In this document: in pieces, positions 1-6,652 of the stretch | Layout of the letters: every line of letters begins with the position of its first letter | Numbering within the stretch: the first letter of the stretch is position 1 | Assembly: GCA_012515365.1 (NCBI GenBank) | Contig: JAAYYM010000122.1 | Location: 1 to 10,036 of the forward strand | DNA length: 10,036 nt | Direction of reading: 5' to 3' | Source: Clostridia bacterium | GTDB taxonomy: Bacteria; Bacillota_A; Clostridia; Lachnospirales; Lachnospiraceae | Notes under the pieces: generated by a model | Seen by the model: the letters and a program-made list of their open reading frames with translations, nothing else | Told to the model about the DNA's origin: nothing | The model's database searches: none | Made by a program: the position numbers and the translations under genes

Positions 1-909
1 ACAACAACAGAACCTGCAATTGCATTCCGTGTATTTAAAAAGATCATGGAAGATAAATATGGAAAAGAAGAAGCAGCTAAGAGAATTTACGCAACAACAG
101 ATAAAGTAAGAGGATCATTAAAGAATCTTGCTACAGAGGAAGGCTATGAAAGCTTTGTAGTTCCAGATGATGTAGGTGGACGTTTTTCAGTATTAACAGC
201 AGTAGGTTTGCTGCCAATCGCAGTCAGCGGAGCTGATATCGTAAAACTAATGGAAGGTGCGAAAGCAGGAAGAAAGCAAGCACTTGAAGCAGATTTTGAG
301 GATAATGATGCACTAAAATATGCAGCAATCAGAAATATTCTTTTAAGAAAAGGAAAAGAAATTGAAATCATGGCAAATTATGAGCCAGGTGTTCATTTCA
401 TTTCTGAATGGTGGAAGCAGTTATATGGAGAGAGTGAAGGAAAAGATCAAAAGGGTATTTTCCCGGCAAGTGTTGATTTGACAACGGATCTTCATTCCAT
501 GGGTCAGTTCATTCAGGATGGATCCAGAAATATCTTTGAAACAGTAATCGACATTGAGACTTCCAGAGAAGAAATCATTCTTGAAAAAGAGCCTGTGGAC
601 TTAGACGGATTAAACTATCTTGCAGGAAAAACCGTTGATTTTGTAAATAAAAGTGCTATGAACGGTACAATTTTGGCACATACAGATGGTAATGTACCAA
701 ATACAGTGATTCAGATTCCTCAGGTTGATGAGTTCTATCTAGGACAGTTATTCTATTTCTTTGAGTTTGCATGTGGAGTCAGTGGTTATGTACTTGGTGT
801 AAATCCATTTAATCAGCCAGGCGTTGAGAGTTATAAGAAAAATATGTTTGCTCTTTTAGGAAAACCTGGATATGAAAAGGAAAGAGAAATTCTGTTAAGC
901 AGACTTTAG
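1..909 (+). CDS. pgi: Glucose-6-phosphate isomerase, 5'-truncated by the window edge
   Basis: Interconverts glucose-6-phosphate and fructose-6-phosphate in glycolysis and gluconeogenesis, in the cytoplasm. The frame is open from base 1, and the first residues ([21 protein letters not shown]) already match the family, so the Met at base 46 is internal and the true start lies upstream. The window holds the last 302 residues of a protein that is usually about 450 long. The first family signature is [11 protein letters not shown] (from base 166). The catalytic Glu is in YGESEGK (bases 430-432) and the catalytic His in DLHSMGQ (bases 493-495). The second signature, [14 protein letters not shown] near the C-terminus, carries the catalytic Lys. 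The frame is intact with no missing key residue. The next gene follows after 37 bp on the same strand, so they may be cotranscribed. Identification is very secure. Confidence 0.96.
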   Translation, partial: TTTEPAIAFRVFKKIMEDKYGKEEAAKRIYATTDKVRGSLKNLATEEGYESFVVPDDVGGRFSVLTAVGLLPIAVSGADIVKLMEGAKAGRKQALEADFEDNDALKYAAIRNILLRKGKEIEIMANYEPGVHFISEWWKQLYGESEGKDQKGIFPASVDLTTDLHSMGQFIQDGSRNIFETVIDIETSREEIILEKEPVDLDGLNYLAGKTVDFVNKSAMNGTILAHTDGNVPNTVIQIPQVDEFYLGQLFYFFEFACGVSGYVLGVNPFNQPGVESYKKNMFALLGKPGYEKEREILLSRL

Positions 910-946
910 GATCAACTGAGCATAAGAAAAGTAAGGACGGATGAGG

Positions 947-1903
947 ATGAAAATCGTTGCTTTAGAAAGAAAGAACCTAGGTAATGATATCGATTTTACC
1001 AGATTTGGTAAATTTGGTGAGTTCACTGAGTATGAAAAGACGGGCATAGAACAGATTTATGAGAGAAGCAAAGATGCTCAGGTATTGATTATCAACAAGC
1101 TTCCTATGAATGAATCAACGTTAGGAGCACTAAATAGACTGAGATTGATTTGTGTGACAGCAACCGGGACTGATAATGTAGATCTAAACTACTGCAAGGC
1201 GCATCAGATAGCAGTCTGCAATGCGAAAGGATATTCAACAGATAGTGTTGTGCAGCACACATTTGCGATGTTTTTCTACTTGATGGAGCATCTTCCTTAC
1301 TATGACCAATATACAAAATCAGGAAATTATGTTAAGAGTGAGACGTTTACACACTTCGACCGCTACTTTATGGAGCTGGCCCACAAGACTTGGGGTATTG
1401 TCGGAATGGGTGACATAGGAAAAAAAGTGGCAGCAGCAGCAAAAGCGTTTGGATGTGAAGTGATATATTACTCGACTTCCGGTAATAATCAGTTTGATGG
1501 AGCAGAACGTGTGGAATGGGATGCATTATTAGAACGTTCAGATGTGATTTCTATTCATGCACCACTTAATGAGCGTACCAGAAATCTATTTGATCTGCAG
1601 GCATTTAAAAAAATGAAGTCAAGTGCATATCTTGTGAACGTAGGAAGAGGTCCTATAGTGAATGAGAGCGATTTGTGTAAGGCTCTAAAGGATCAATTGA
1701 TCGCAGGAGCCGCGCTGGATGTATTGTCGCAGGAGCCTATGAGAGAGGACAATCCATTATTTGAAGTGATTGATCAAGAGAATTTACTCATTACGCCTCA
1801 TATTGCGTGGGCAACAACAGAAGCAAGAAATCGCCTGACAGATGAAGTGTATAAAAACATAGAATCTTATCTTAACGGCGGAACATATGGAAGACTATGT
1901 TAA
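947..1903 (+). CDS. D-isomer-specific 2-hydroxyacid dehydrogenase (NAD-dependent; glycerate/lactate dehydrogenase type)
   Basis: Cytoplasmic NAD(P)H-dependent reductase that interconverts a 2-keto acid and a D-2-hydroxy acid. The Rossmann motif GMGDIG follows WGIV (residues 153-158 of 318). The catalytic triad of the family is present: Arg234 in NVGRGPIVNE, Glu263 in LSQEP and His285 in TPHIAW. Length is normal for the family. There are two in-frame ATGs, at 941 and 947. The ribosome binding site AAGGA (933-937) is only 3 nt from the first and 9 nt from the second, so 947 is chosen. The exact substrate (hydroxypyruvate/glycerate, lactate or a branched keto acid) cannot be read from these motifs. 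Hydroxypyruvate reductase is a reasonable guess from overall resemblance. A strong terminator follows directly. Confidence 0.9.
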   Translation: MKIVALERKNLGNDIDFTRFGKFGEFTEYEKTGIEQIYERSKDAQVLIINKLPMNESTLGALNRLRLICVTATGTDNVDLNYCKAHQIAVCNAKGYSTDSVVQHTFAMFFYLMEHLPYYDQYTKSGNYVKSETFTHFDRYFMELAHKTWGIVGMGDIGKKVAAAAKAFGCEVIYYSTSGNNQFDGAERVEWDALLERSDVISIHAPLNERTRNLFDLQAFKKMKSSAYLVNVGRGPIVNESDLCKALKDQLIAGAALDVLSQEPMREDNPLFEVIDQENLLITPHIAWATTEARNRLTDEVYKNIESYLNGGTYGRLC

Positions 1904-1914
1904 ATAAATCAATG

Positions 1915-1956
1915 ACAGCCTGTAACAGATGTTTAAAATCTGTTACAGGCTGTTTT
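1915..1956 (+). terminator. Hairpin terminator, possibly bidirectional
   Basis: A perfect 16-bp inverted repeat (arms 1915-1930 and 1938-1953, 5' arm ACAGCCTGTAACAGAT) has a 7-nt loop, and TTTT spans its end. It lies 11 bp after the dehydrogenase stop codon. It also lies 35 bp beyond the stop of the convergent rubrerythrin gene. The minus-strand flank (CATTGATTTATTT) is only moderately U-rich, so termination in that direction is less certain. Confidence 0.88.
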
Positions 1957-1990
1957 ATCATTCACATTATGCCATTAAATAATAAATCAA

Positions 1991-2527
1991 TTAATAGTTT
2001 TCTACTTTTCTTTCAAAATATGCTTTTGGATGAGCGCAGACAGGACAAACATCAGGAGCATCCGCTGCATCATGAACATATCCACAGTTGCGGCATTTCC
2101 AGCCTAGAGGAGCATCTCCTTTAAAGGTTTTATCAGCCTTCATTGATTCTAAGAGTTTTAAGTAGCGCTTCTCATGTGCTGCTTCTACCTTGGCAACGCC
2201 TTCAAACTTAACGGCAAGAGCATCAAAGCCTTCTTCGCGTGCTTCTTTAGCCATGCGAACATACATGTTAGTCCATTCTTCATTTTCTCCGGCTGCAGCA
2301 TCCTCTAAATTAGCAATCGGATCTCCGATACCGTGTATTTCTTTAAACCACATTTTTGCGTGTTCTTTTTCCTGATCGGCTGTTTCTAAATATAAAGCGG
2401 CCAATTGCTCATAGCCAGCTTTTTTAGCTGCAGAAGCATAATAAGTATACTTATTTCTTGCTTGTGATTCACCTGAAAATGCTTCCATTAAGTTCTTTTC
2501 TGTTTTTGTTCCTTTGTAGTCTGCCAT
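1991..2527 (-). CDS. rbr: Rubrerythrin (peroxide-reducing diiron protein)
   Basis: Cytoplasmic NADH-linked peroxidase of anaerobes that reduces hydrogen peroxide to water at a non-haem diiron site. It is 178 residues long. The N-terminal ferritin-like four-helix domain carries the diiron ligands by family pattern: Glu20 (SGESQAR), Glu53 and His56 (QEKEH), Glu81 and Glu84 (ExxE), and Glu115 and His118 (ExxH). The C-terminal rubredoxin-like domain binds one iron through Cys145/Cys148 (CRNCG) and Cys161/Cys164 (CPVC). All ligands are present, so it should be functional. The ribosome binding site GGAGG (2536-2540) stands 8 nt before the start. The gene lies 18 bp after perR on the same strand and has no promoter of its own that I can see, so the two form an operon probably induced by peroxide. 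Confidence 0.97.
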   Translation of the reverse strand: MADYKGTKTEKNLMEAFSGESQARNKYTYYASAAKKAGYEQLAALYLETADQEKEHAKMWFKEIHGIGDPIANLEDAAAGENEEWTNMYVRMAKEAREEGFDALAVKFEGVAKVEAAHEKRYLKLLESMKADKTFKGDAPLGWKCRNCGYVHDAADAPDVCPVCAHPKAYFERKVENY

Positions 2528-2545
2528 TTGATAATCCTCCGTTTC

Positions 2546-2944
2546 TTAAGATACATTTTGCTGCTTTTTGCATTGTTCACATGTTCCGTAAAAATAAGTT
2601 TTATGTCCTTCAATTGAACCATTAAAGTTTTTCTTTGCGGAATCAATTATGTGCTCTATATCACTATCCAGTTCCAAATCCAATACATGTTTACATTCGG
2701 TACAGATAAAATGATAATGAGGAGAGATATCTGCATCGAAATGATCACATCCATCACCCATATCGATTTTCTGTATTTCACCTATTTCTGATAATAATGT
2801 CAAATTCCGATAAACAGTACCAAGACTGATATTTGAAAATTCTTTTCGGACATTTGTATAAACCATGTCTGCAGTAGGGTGATCCTTGCGCGTCAACAAA
2901 AACTCTTTGATGGCTTCACGCTGCCTGCTTCGTTTGAGAGTCAT
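2546..2944 (-). CDS. perR: Fur-family peroxide-responsive repressor, PerR type
   Basis: Cytoplasmic metal-dependent DNA-binding repressor of 132 residues. The N-terminal winged helix covers about residues 5-60, with recognition helix SLGTVYRNLTLL. The regulatory metal site of PerR has candidates His22, Asp70, His76, His78 (PHYHFIC) and Asp89. The last position is Asp as in PerR; true Fur proteins usually have Glu there. A structural zinc site comes from Cys81/Cys84 (CTEC) and Cys122/Cys125 (CEQC). In PerR, peroxide oxidises the regulatory histidines when iron is bound, and this releases the operator. The start is fixed by AGGAGG (2951-2956) 6 nt upstream. It is the first gene of an operon with rubrerythrin and has a PerR box in its own promoter. 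A general Fur role is the less likely alternative. Confidence 0.9.
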   Translation of the reverse strand: MTLKRSRQREAIKEFLLTRKDHPTADMVYTNVRKEFSNISLGTVYRNLTLLSEIGEIQKIDMGDGCDHFDADISPHYHFICTECKHVLDLELDSDIEHIIDSAKKNFNGSIEGHKTYFYGTCEQCKKQQNVS

Positions 2945-2972
2945 AAGTCACCTCCTATCAAAACAGTAATAG

Positions 2973-2996
2973 TTATTAATATTATAATATTCTTAA
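2973..2996. promoter_or_regulatory. PerR box overlapping the perR -10
   Basis: TTATTAATATTATAA (2973-2987) matches the Bacillus subtilis PerR consensus TTATAATnATTATAA at 12 of 14 defined positions, with a perfect right half-site. A second, overlapping match, TTATAATATTCTTAA (2982-2996), scores 11 of 14. Both cover the -10 region, where a bound repressor would block RNA polymerase. The region is AT-rich, so chance resemblance adds some uncertainty. Confidence 0.65.
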
Positions 2997-3012
2997 TATA
3001 CGAAAATGTCAA
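2984..3012 (-). promoter_or_regulatory. Promoter of the perR-rbr operon
   Basis: Read on the minus strand, a perfect -35 TTGACA (3007-3012) is followed by a 17-bp spacer and a -10 TATTAT (2984-2989). It points into perR, whose start is about 40 bp downstream. This is a good sigma-A-type match in both hexamers and spacing. Confidence 0.8.
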
Positions 3013-3082
3013 TAAAATTGGAATATTTTATTTTAATTTTAGAAATATTTAGAGTTATTATACGAATCCCTCCCATAAATTG

Positions 3083-3091
3083 TGCTATAAT
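3083..3091 (+). promoter_or_regulatory. Extended -10 promoter candidate for the kinase operon
   Basis: TGCTATAAT is a perfect extended -10 element that begins in the first copy of the 44-bp repeat. No convincing -35 hexamer stands 16-18 bp upstream, which extended -10 promoters can tolerate. Copies 2 and 3 repeat the TATAAT (from 3130 and 3174) but lack the TGn extension. A start here would make an RNA leader of about 135 nt that contains the repeats. Confidence 0.5.
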
Positions 3092-3191
3092 CAAGGGAGA
3101 GTTCTCACAAAGTGAGATACCCTTGATATTATAATCAAGTGAGAGTTCTCACAAAGTGAGATACCCTTGATATTATAATCAAGGGAGAGTT
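3086..3191. repeat. 44-bp tandem repeat, 2.4 copies, with nested inverted repeats
   Basis: Copies start at 3086, 3130 and 3174. Copies 1 and 2 differ at one base (G at 3096, T at 3140), and copy 3 is cut off after 18 bases. Each full unit has an inner inverted repeat TCTCAC-AAA-GTGAGA (3103-3117 and 3147-3161). An outer pair, ATCAAGGG (3090-3097) with CCCTTGAT (3120-3127), allows a long hairpin in copy 1. Across unit borders CCCTTGAT also faces the next ATCAAGGG (perfect at 3164-3171 with 3178-3185, 6-nt loop), so alternative pairings compete. The array fills much of the gap between the divergent perR and kinase genes. It may be an operator array, a folding leader RNA or a small palindromic repeat family. 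I do not recognise it. Confidence 0.92.
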
Positions 3192-3234
3192 TAGCTTTTT
3201 GGTTTTTCTCTAATGAATTAAGAATGGTGATTAG

Positions 3235-4725
3235 ATGAAATTAAAGACAAGATTAACAATCGTAGCCTGTACCATCGTAATCTTGCCCATTATTTTGGCA
3301 ACTGTGGCTATTTTCGTGATAGGATTTGCTCAGCTGCGTAATATTGAGCAGACATATGGAATTGAAAGTGAAGAGAATAATTATGGAATACTGCTTAATT
3401 CCGTACAGGCATTCAGTAAAGTGACTCGTAATATTTACAGTCAGTTACATGAAACGTCGATTAATTCACCATATTTATTCGAGGAAGATGAGTTTTTGGG
3501 AACGATTAATCGGGAACTTCAAGAACGTTCTTCCTATTTGATCGTCCGCAAACAGGATTCTCTAACCTATATCGGAAACAAAGAAGAGTATCTGAGATTA
3601 AGAGATACATTACCGTTATATGGAGAAAAATTGGAAGAGAACCTAGGCGATTACTATTATAGTGACGAACAGTGTCTGATTAAAAAAATTGATTTTCTAT
3701 TTTCGGACGGGGCACATGGCAGTGCATTTATCATAACAAAAGTAAGCAGTCTGATGCCTAATTCTTTTATATTTAACCTGATTCTTTCGATTTTACTGGT
3801 GCTGATCCTGACCAGTGTAATCTTGACTTCGTGGACTTACAGAAGCATTGTTATACCAGTCAATAAGCTGAATATTGCCATGCAGAATATATCAGAAGGA
3901 AATCTTGATTTTACAGTGGAATCTGACAGTAATGATGAATTTGGTCATTTGTGTCGTGATTTTGAGGAAATGCGCAAGCGGTTAAAGGAATCTACGGAAT
4001 CAAAGGTACAATATGATACGGAAAACAGAGAATTAGTCAGCAATATTTCTCATGATTTGAAAACACCTATTACAGCAATCAAAGGATATGTGGAAGGAAT
4101 TATGGATGGTGTGGCAGATACACCGGAAAAGATGGATAAATATATCCGGACGATTTATAATAAAACGAACGAAATGGATCGACTGATCAATGAGCTGACC
4201 ATTTATTCACGAATAGATACAAATAGAATCCCGTATAATTTTCATCGGATTAATGTAGATGAGTTCTTTAGCGATTGTGTAGAAGAGGTTGGACTTGATC
4301 TGGAAGATAAAAATATAGAATTGCAGTATATGAATTATCTGGAAAAGGATGTAAGAATTATAGCAGATCCAGAACAGCTGCGTCGTGTTATTAATAATAT
4401 TATCGGAAATTCGGTTAAATACATTGACAAGCCAAAGGGTATGGTCAGTATTCATATAAATGATATCGGCGATGCGATACAGGTCGAGATCGAGGACAAT
4501 GGAAAAGGAATTGCTACAAAGGATCTGCCAAATATTTTTGAACGTTTTTATCGGACAGATGCTTCCAGAAATTCATCTAAGGGTGGCAGTGGTATCGGAT
4601 TATCAATTGTTAAGAAAATTGTGGAAGATCATGGAGGATATATATGGGCTACGAGTAAAGAAGGAATCGGGACCACCATACATTTTTGTTTAAGAAAATA
4701 TCAGGAGGCATCAGAAGATGAATAG
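3235..4725 (+). CDS. Membrane sensor histidine kinase (HAMP, HisKA, HATPase_c)
   Basis: Sensor of a two-component system, 496 residues, in the cytoplasmic membrane. Transmembrane segment 1 is at about residues 8-33. An extracytoplasmic sensor region follows at 34-176 with no motif I recognise. Transmembrane segment 2 is at about 178-200 and a HAMP linker at about 201-255. The dimerisation domain has the phosphorylated His273 in SNISHDLKTPIT. The ATPase domain has the N box (VINNIIGNSVKY, 385-396), the G1 box DNGKGI (421-426), the F box (IFERFYR) and the G2 box GGSGIGLS (450-457). All catalytic motifs are intact. The ribosome binding site is weak (GGTGA, 3226-3230). The stop overlaps the start of the response regulator by 8 bp, which fixes its partner. 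The stimulus is unknown. Confidence 0.94.
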   Translation: MKLKTRLTIVACTIVILPIILATVAIFVIGFAQLRNIEQTYGIESEENNYGILLNSVQAFSKVTRNIYSQLHETSINSPYLFEEDEFLGTINRELQERSSYLIVRKQDSLTYIGNKEEYLRLRDTLPLYGEKLEENLGDYYYSDEQCLIKKIDFLFSDGAHGSAFIITKVSSLMPNSFIFNLILSILLVLILTSVILTSWTYRSIVIPVNKLNIAMQNISEGNLDFTVESDSNDEFGHLCRDFEEMRKRLKESTESKVQYDTENRELVSNISHDLKTPITAIKGYVEGIMDGVADTPEKMDKYIRTIYNKTNEMDRLINELTIYSRIDTNRIPYNFHRINVDEFFSDCVEEVGLDLEDKNIELQYMNYLEKDVRIIADPEQLRRVINNIIGNSVKYIDKPKGMVSIHINDIGDAIQVEIEDNGKGIATKDLPNIFERFYRTDASRNSSKGGSGIGLSIVKKIVEDHGGYIWATSKEGIGTTIHFCLRKYQEASEDE

Positions 4726-5407
4726 AATTTTAATTGTTGAGGATGAAGAATCAATTGCAGAATTGGAAAAGGATTATTTAGAACTTTCAGGGTTTGAAGT
4801 TGAAATTGAAAATTCAGGAGATATGGGGCTGGCAAGGGCACTGGCTGAGGATTTCGATTTATTTATTTTAGATCTTATGCTTCCTAATGTGGATGGATTT
4901 GAAATTTGTAAACAAATCCGATTAGCAAAGAATATTCCAATCATCATGGTATCTGCAAAAAAAGATGACATTGATAAAATCAGAGGATTGGGACTAGGTG
5001 CTGATGACTATATCACAAAACCGTTTAGCCCAAGTGAGCTTGTGGCAAGGGTAAAGGCTCATCTGGCACGTTATGAACGACTGATTGGCAGCAATGCCAA
5101 TGCAAATGAAATCGTAGAGATACGAGGTCTGCGAATTGATAAAACAGCACGTAGAGTTTATATAGATGGTGAAGAAAAAAGCTTTACAACCAAAGAATTT
5201 GATTTGCTGACATTTATGGCTCAAAATCCAAATCACGTATATACAAAGGAAGAGCTGTTTCGTGAAATCTGGGATATGGATTCTATTGGAGACATTGCTA
5301 CAGTTACTGTTCATATTAAGAAAATCAGAGAAAAAATAGAATTTGATACGACAAAACCTCAATATATTGAAACGATATGGGGTGTAGGTTACAGATTCAA
5401 AATCTAG
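4718..5407 (+). CDS. OmpR/PhoB-family DNA-binding response regulator
   Basis: Cytoplasmic transcription factor of 229 residues that takes phosphate from the kinase encoded just upstream. The receiver domain (about 1-120) has the acidic pocket EDE at residues 8-10, the phosphorylated Asp52 in ILDLMLP, the switch Ser79 and the conserved Lys101 in YITKPF. The C-terminal winged helix (about 130-229) has the family hallmarks TKEFDLL, the helix near TVTVHIKKIREKI and the terminal GVGYRF. The start ATGAATAG overlaps the kinase stop, so translation is probably coupled; AGGAGG precedes it inside the kinase gene. Target genes are unknown. The palindrome TCTCAC-AAA-GTGAGA repeated upstream of its own operon is one possible binding site, but that is inference only. 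Confidence 0.95.
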   Translation: MNRILIVEDEESIAELEKDYLELSGFEVEIENSGDMGLARALAEDFDLFILDLMLPNVDGFEICKQIRLAKNIPIIMVSAKKDDIDKIRGLGLGADDYITKPFSPSELVARVKAHLARYERLIGSNANANEIVEIRGLRIDKTARRVYIDGEEKSFTTKEFDLLTFMAQNPNHVYTKEELFREIWDMDSIGDIATVTVHIKKIREKIEFDTTKPQYIETIWGVGYRFKI

Positions 5408-5431
5408 AATATGAATATAGGAGATAGTTGA

Positions 5432-5611
5432 ATGAGTCAGACAAATTGTGACAGCTGCAATAATTATGTATATGATGAGGATGAAGAGGCATATTTTTGT
5501 GAATGTAATTTGGACGAGGATGAATATGCGAGATTAATGCAGGATGTACATTATGAATGTCCATTTTATCAAAGTAATGACGAATATCAGATTGTCAGGA
5601 AGCAGATTTGA
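5432..5611 (+). CDS. Small Cys-rich acidic protein (resembles DUF6472 family)
   Basis: Codes for 59 residues beginning MSQTNCDSCNNYVYDEDEE. There are five cysteines: Cys6 and Cys9 (CDSC), Cys23 and Cys25 (CEC), and Cys43 (ECPFY). The CxxC...CxC...C spacing suggests binding of one metal ion, probably zinc. The protein is rich in Asp, Glu and Tyr and ends in a basic stretch (IVRKQI). It has no signal peptide or membrane segment. The ribosome binding site AGGAG (5419-5423) lies 8 nt before the ATG. The gene starts 24 bp after the response regulator stop, so it is probably cotranscribed with the two-component system. From memory it resembles the DUF6472 family of short Clostridia proteins, but that name needs a profile search. 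Function unknown. Confidence 0.85.
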   Translation: MSQTNCDSCNNYVYDEDEEAYFCECNLDEDEYARLMQDVHYECPFYQSNDEYQIVRKQI

Positions 5612-5648
5612 TTCATTCCATTAAATGTGGAACAGTATCATGTAATTC

Positions 5649-5677
5649 TTTACAGATTTGGATTGAACAGTTATGAT
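5649..5677 (+). promoter_or_regulatory. Sigma-A-type promoter ahead of the pan leader
   Basis: TTTACA (5649-5654), a 17-bp spacer and TATGAT (5672-5677) match the consensus hexamers at 5 of 6 positions each with ideal spacing. Transcription would start near 5684. That is about 65 nt before the terminator hairpin and 147 nt before panB. Confidence 0.65.
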
Positions 5678-5683
5678 GAATGA

Positions 5684-5749
5684 GGATGGTATTCGAAAGA
5701 AACTGTACCTTTATTTATTTAGTACTAATTTAAGGAGCAGAGTAGTATT
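5684..5749 (+). promoter_or_regulatory. Candidate structured leader RNA upstream of panB
   Basis: Two small hairpins can form just downstream of the proposed start. The first pairs GGTA (5688-5691) with TACC (5706-5709) and TTC with GAA around a GAAA tetraloop (5695-5698), with a 4-nt bulge ACTG. The second pairs AGTACTA (5721-5727) with TAGTATT (5743-5749), one wobble pair, around a 15-nt loop holding AAGGAGCAGAG. The second abuts the terminator stem at 5750, so the helices could stack. Whether this is a metabolite-sensing RNA, for example the described pan motif, cannot be settled by eye. Confidence 0.4.
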
Positions 5750-5778
5750 GGGCCATCACGTTTGTGCTGGCTCTTTTT
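5750..5778 (+). terminator. Intrinsic terminator between the Cys-rich gene and panB
   Basis: GGGCCA (5750-5755) pairs with TGGCTC (5768-5773) with one G-U pair. Inside it CAC pairs with GTG after a single mismatch, around a GTTT loop. TTTTT follows at 5774-5778. It could end the two-component operon, attenuate the pan operon from the promoter at 5649, or both. Confidence 0.75.
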
Positions 5779-5797
5779 ATTGCATAATTTCGAAATA

Positions 5798-5821
5798 CCT
5801 TTCAAACAAATTTGAAAGGAG
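5798..5821 (+). promoter_or_regulatory. Hairpin masking the panB ribosome binding site
   Basis: A perfect 9-bp inverted repeat, CCTTTCAAA (5798-5806) and TTTGAAAGG (5811-5819), has a CAAA loop. Its 3' arm contains the first part of the panB ribosome binding site AAAGGAG (5815-5821), which stands 9 nt before the ATG. If folded, the RNA would hide this site. As DNA it could instead be a repressor operator. Confidence 0.6.
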
Positions 5822-5830
5822 AGCAATAAA

Positions 5831-6628
5831 ATGAAAACTACAGTTGTCACACTGGGAGAAATGAAGCAAAGAGGTGAAAAGATCACGATGTTGACAGCCT
5901 ATGATTATTCGATGGCAAGGCTAGTCGATGAAAGTGGTGTAGAGTGCATTCTTGTAGGGGATTCACTGGGGATGGTCATGCTAGGCTATGATCATACACT
6001 GGCAGTGACTATGGAGGACATGATCCATCATACAAGAGCAGTTGCGAAAGGAAGCAAGGAGGCTTTGGTAGTTGCAGATATGCCATTTATGTCTTACCAG
6101 ACATCGGTATATGATGCCATTGTTAATGCCGGGCGTCTGATCAAGGAAGGAAATGCGCAGGCTGTAAAATTAGAGGGTGGAGAATGTGTGTGTGAACAGA
6201 TCAAAGCAATCACAGACGCTTCCATACCTGTTATGGCACACATTGGGATGACGCCACAATCGGTTCATTCATTCGGTGGATTTAAAGTTCAAGGAAGAAG
6301 TGAAGCATGTGCCAAAAGGCTGATCAAAGAGGCGAAAGCAGTTGAGGCAGCAGGTGCATTTGCAGTAGTAATTGAGTGCGTTCCTCAGAAGATTGCAGGA
6401 GAAATCACAAAGGAATTATCGATTCCGACGATTGGAATAGGTGCCGGACCTTTATGCGATGGTCAGGTGCTGGTATATCAGGATATGTTAAATATGTATG
6501 AAGGTCATACCCCTAAATTCGTTAAAACCTATGCGAATGTAGGAAATATGATCAAAGAAGCAATACAGGTATACAAGGATGAGACAAAGATGGGAGTATT
6601 TCCCTCAAAAGAACACACCTATGAATAA
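5831..6628 (+). CDS. panB: 3-methyl-2-oxobutanoate hydroxymethyltransferase (ketopantoate hydroxymethyltransferase)
   Basis: First committed step of pantothenate synthesis: transfers a hydroxymethyl group from 5,10-methylenetetrahydrofolate to 2-ketoisovalerate, giving ketopantoate, in the cytoplasm. It is 265 residues, normal for the family. The magnesium ligands are Asp44 in LVGDSLG and Asp83 in ADMPF. Lys113 and Glu115 lie in VKLEGG, His137 in MAHIGMTPQ and the catalytic Glu182 in VIECVP. The phosphate-loop-like IGIGAG is at 201-206. All key residues are present. The ribosome binding site AAAGGAG lies 9 nt upstream and is partly inside a hairpin. It is the first gene of panB-panC-panD-coaBC, with panC 24 bp downstream. 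Confidence 0.97.
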   Translation: MKTTVVTLGEMKQRGEKITMLTAYDYSMARLVDESGVECILVGDSLGMVMLGYDHTLAVTMEDMIHHTRAVAKGSKEALVVADMPFMSYQTSVYDAIVNAGRLIKEGNAQAVKLEGGECVCEQIKAITDASIPVMAHIGMTPQSVHSFGGFKVQGRSEACAKRLIKEAKAVEAAGAFAVVIECVPQKIAGEITKELSIPTIGIGAGPLCDGQVLVYQDMLNMYEGHTPKFVKTYANVGNMIKEAIQVYKDETKMGVFPSKEHTYE

Positions 6629-6652
6629 AGAACTGGGAAGGAGTCGATCACA

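Noticed and set aside
46..48. Met at 46 as the start of glucose-6-phosphate isomerase
   Set aside because: Conserved family sequence continues upstream in frame to base 1, and the protein would lack its N-terminal third.
3086..3191. CRISPR array
   Set aside because: The 44-bp units are directly adjacent with no unique spacers, there are only 2.4 of them, and no cas gene is nearby.
3164..3200. Intrinsic terminator formed by CCCTTGAT/ATCAAGGG before the T-rich stretch
   Set aside because: The T run starts about 11 nt after the stem rather than directly after it, so it is not a standard terminator shape.
5612..5636. Terminator straight after the Cys-rich gene (TTCCA/TGGAA arms)
   Set aside because: Only 5 bp of weak stem and no following T run. 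The hairpin at 5750 is a much better terminator.
5684..5830. T-box leader upstream of panB
   Set aside because: The conserved T-box antiterminator sequence (AGGGTGGNACCGCG type) is absent and the region is too short.
5748..5834. 28-codon leader peptide ORF (TTG start) ending in an ATGA overlap with panB
   Set aside because: AGGAG lies 10 nt before the TTG, but the reading frame runs through the terminator hairpin and the U tract, the start codon is weak, and the peptide (starting MGHHVCAGSF) has no run of a regulatory amino acid. Chance is more likely.
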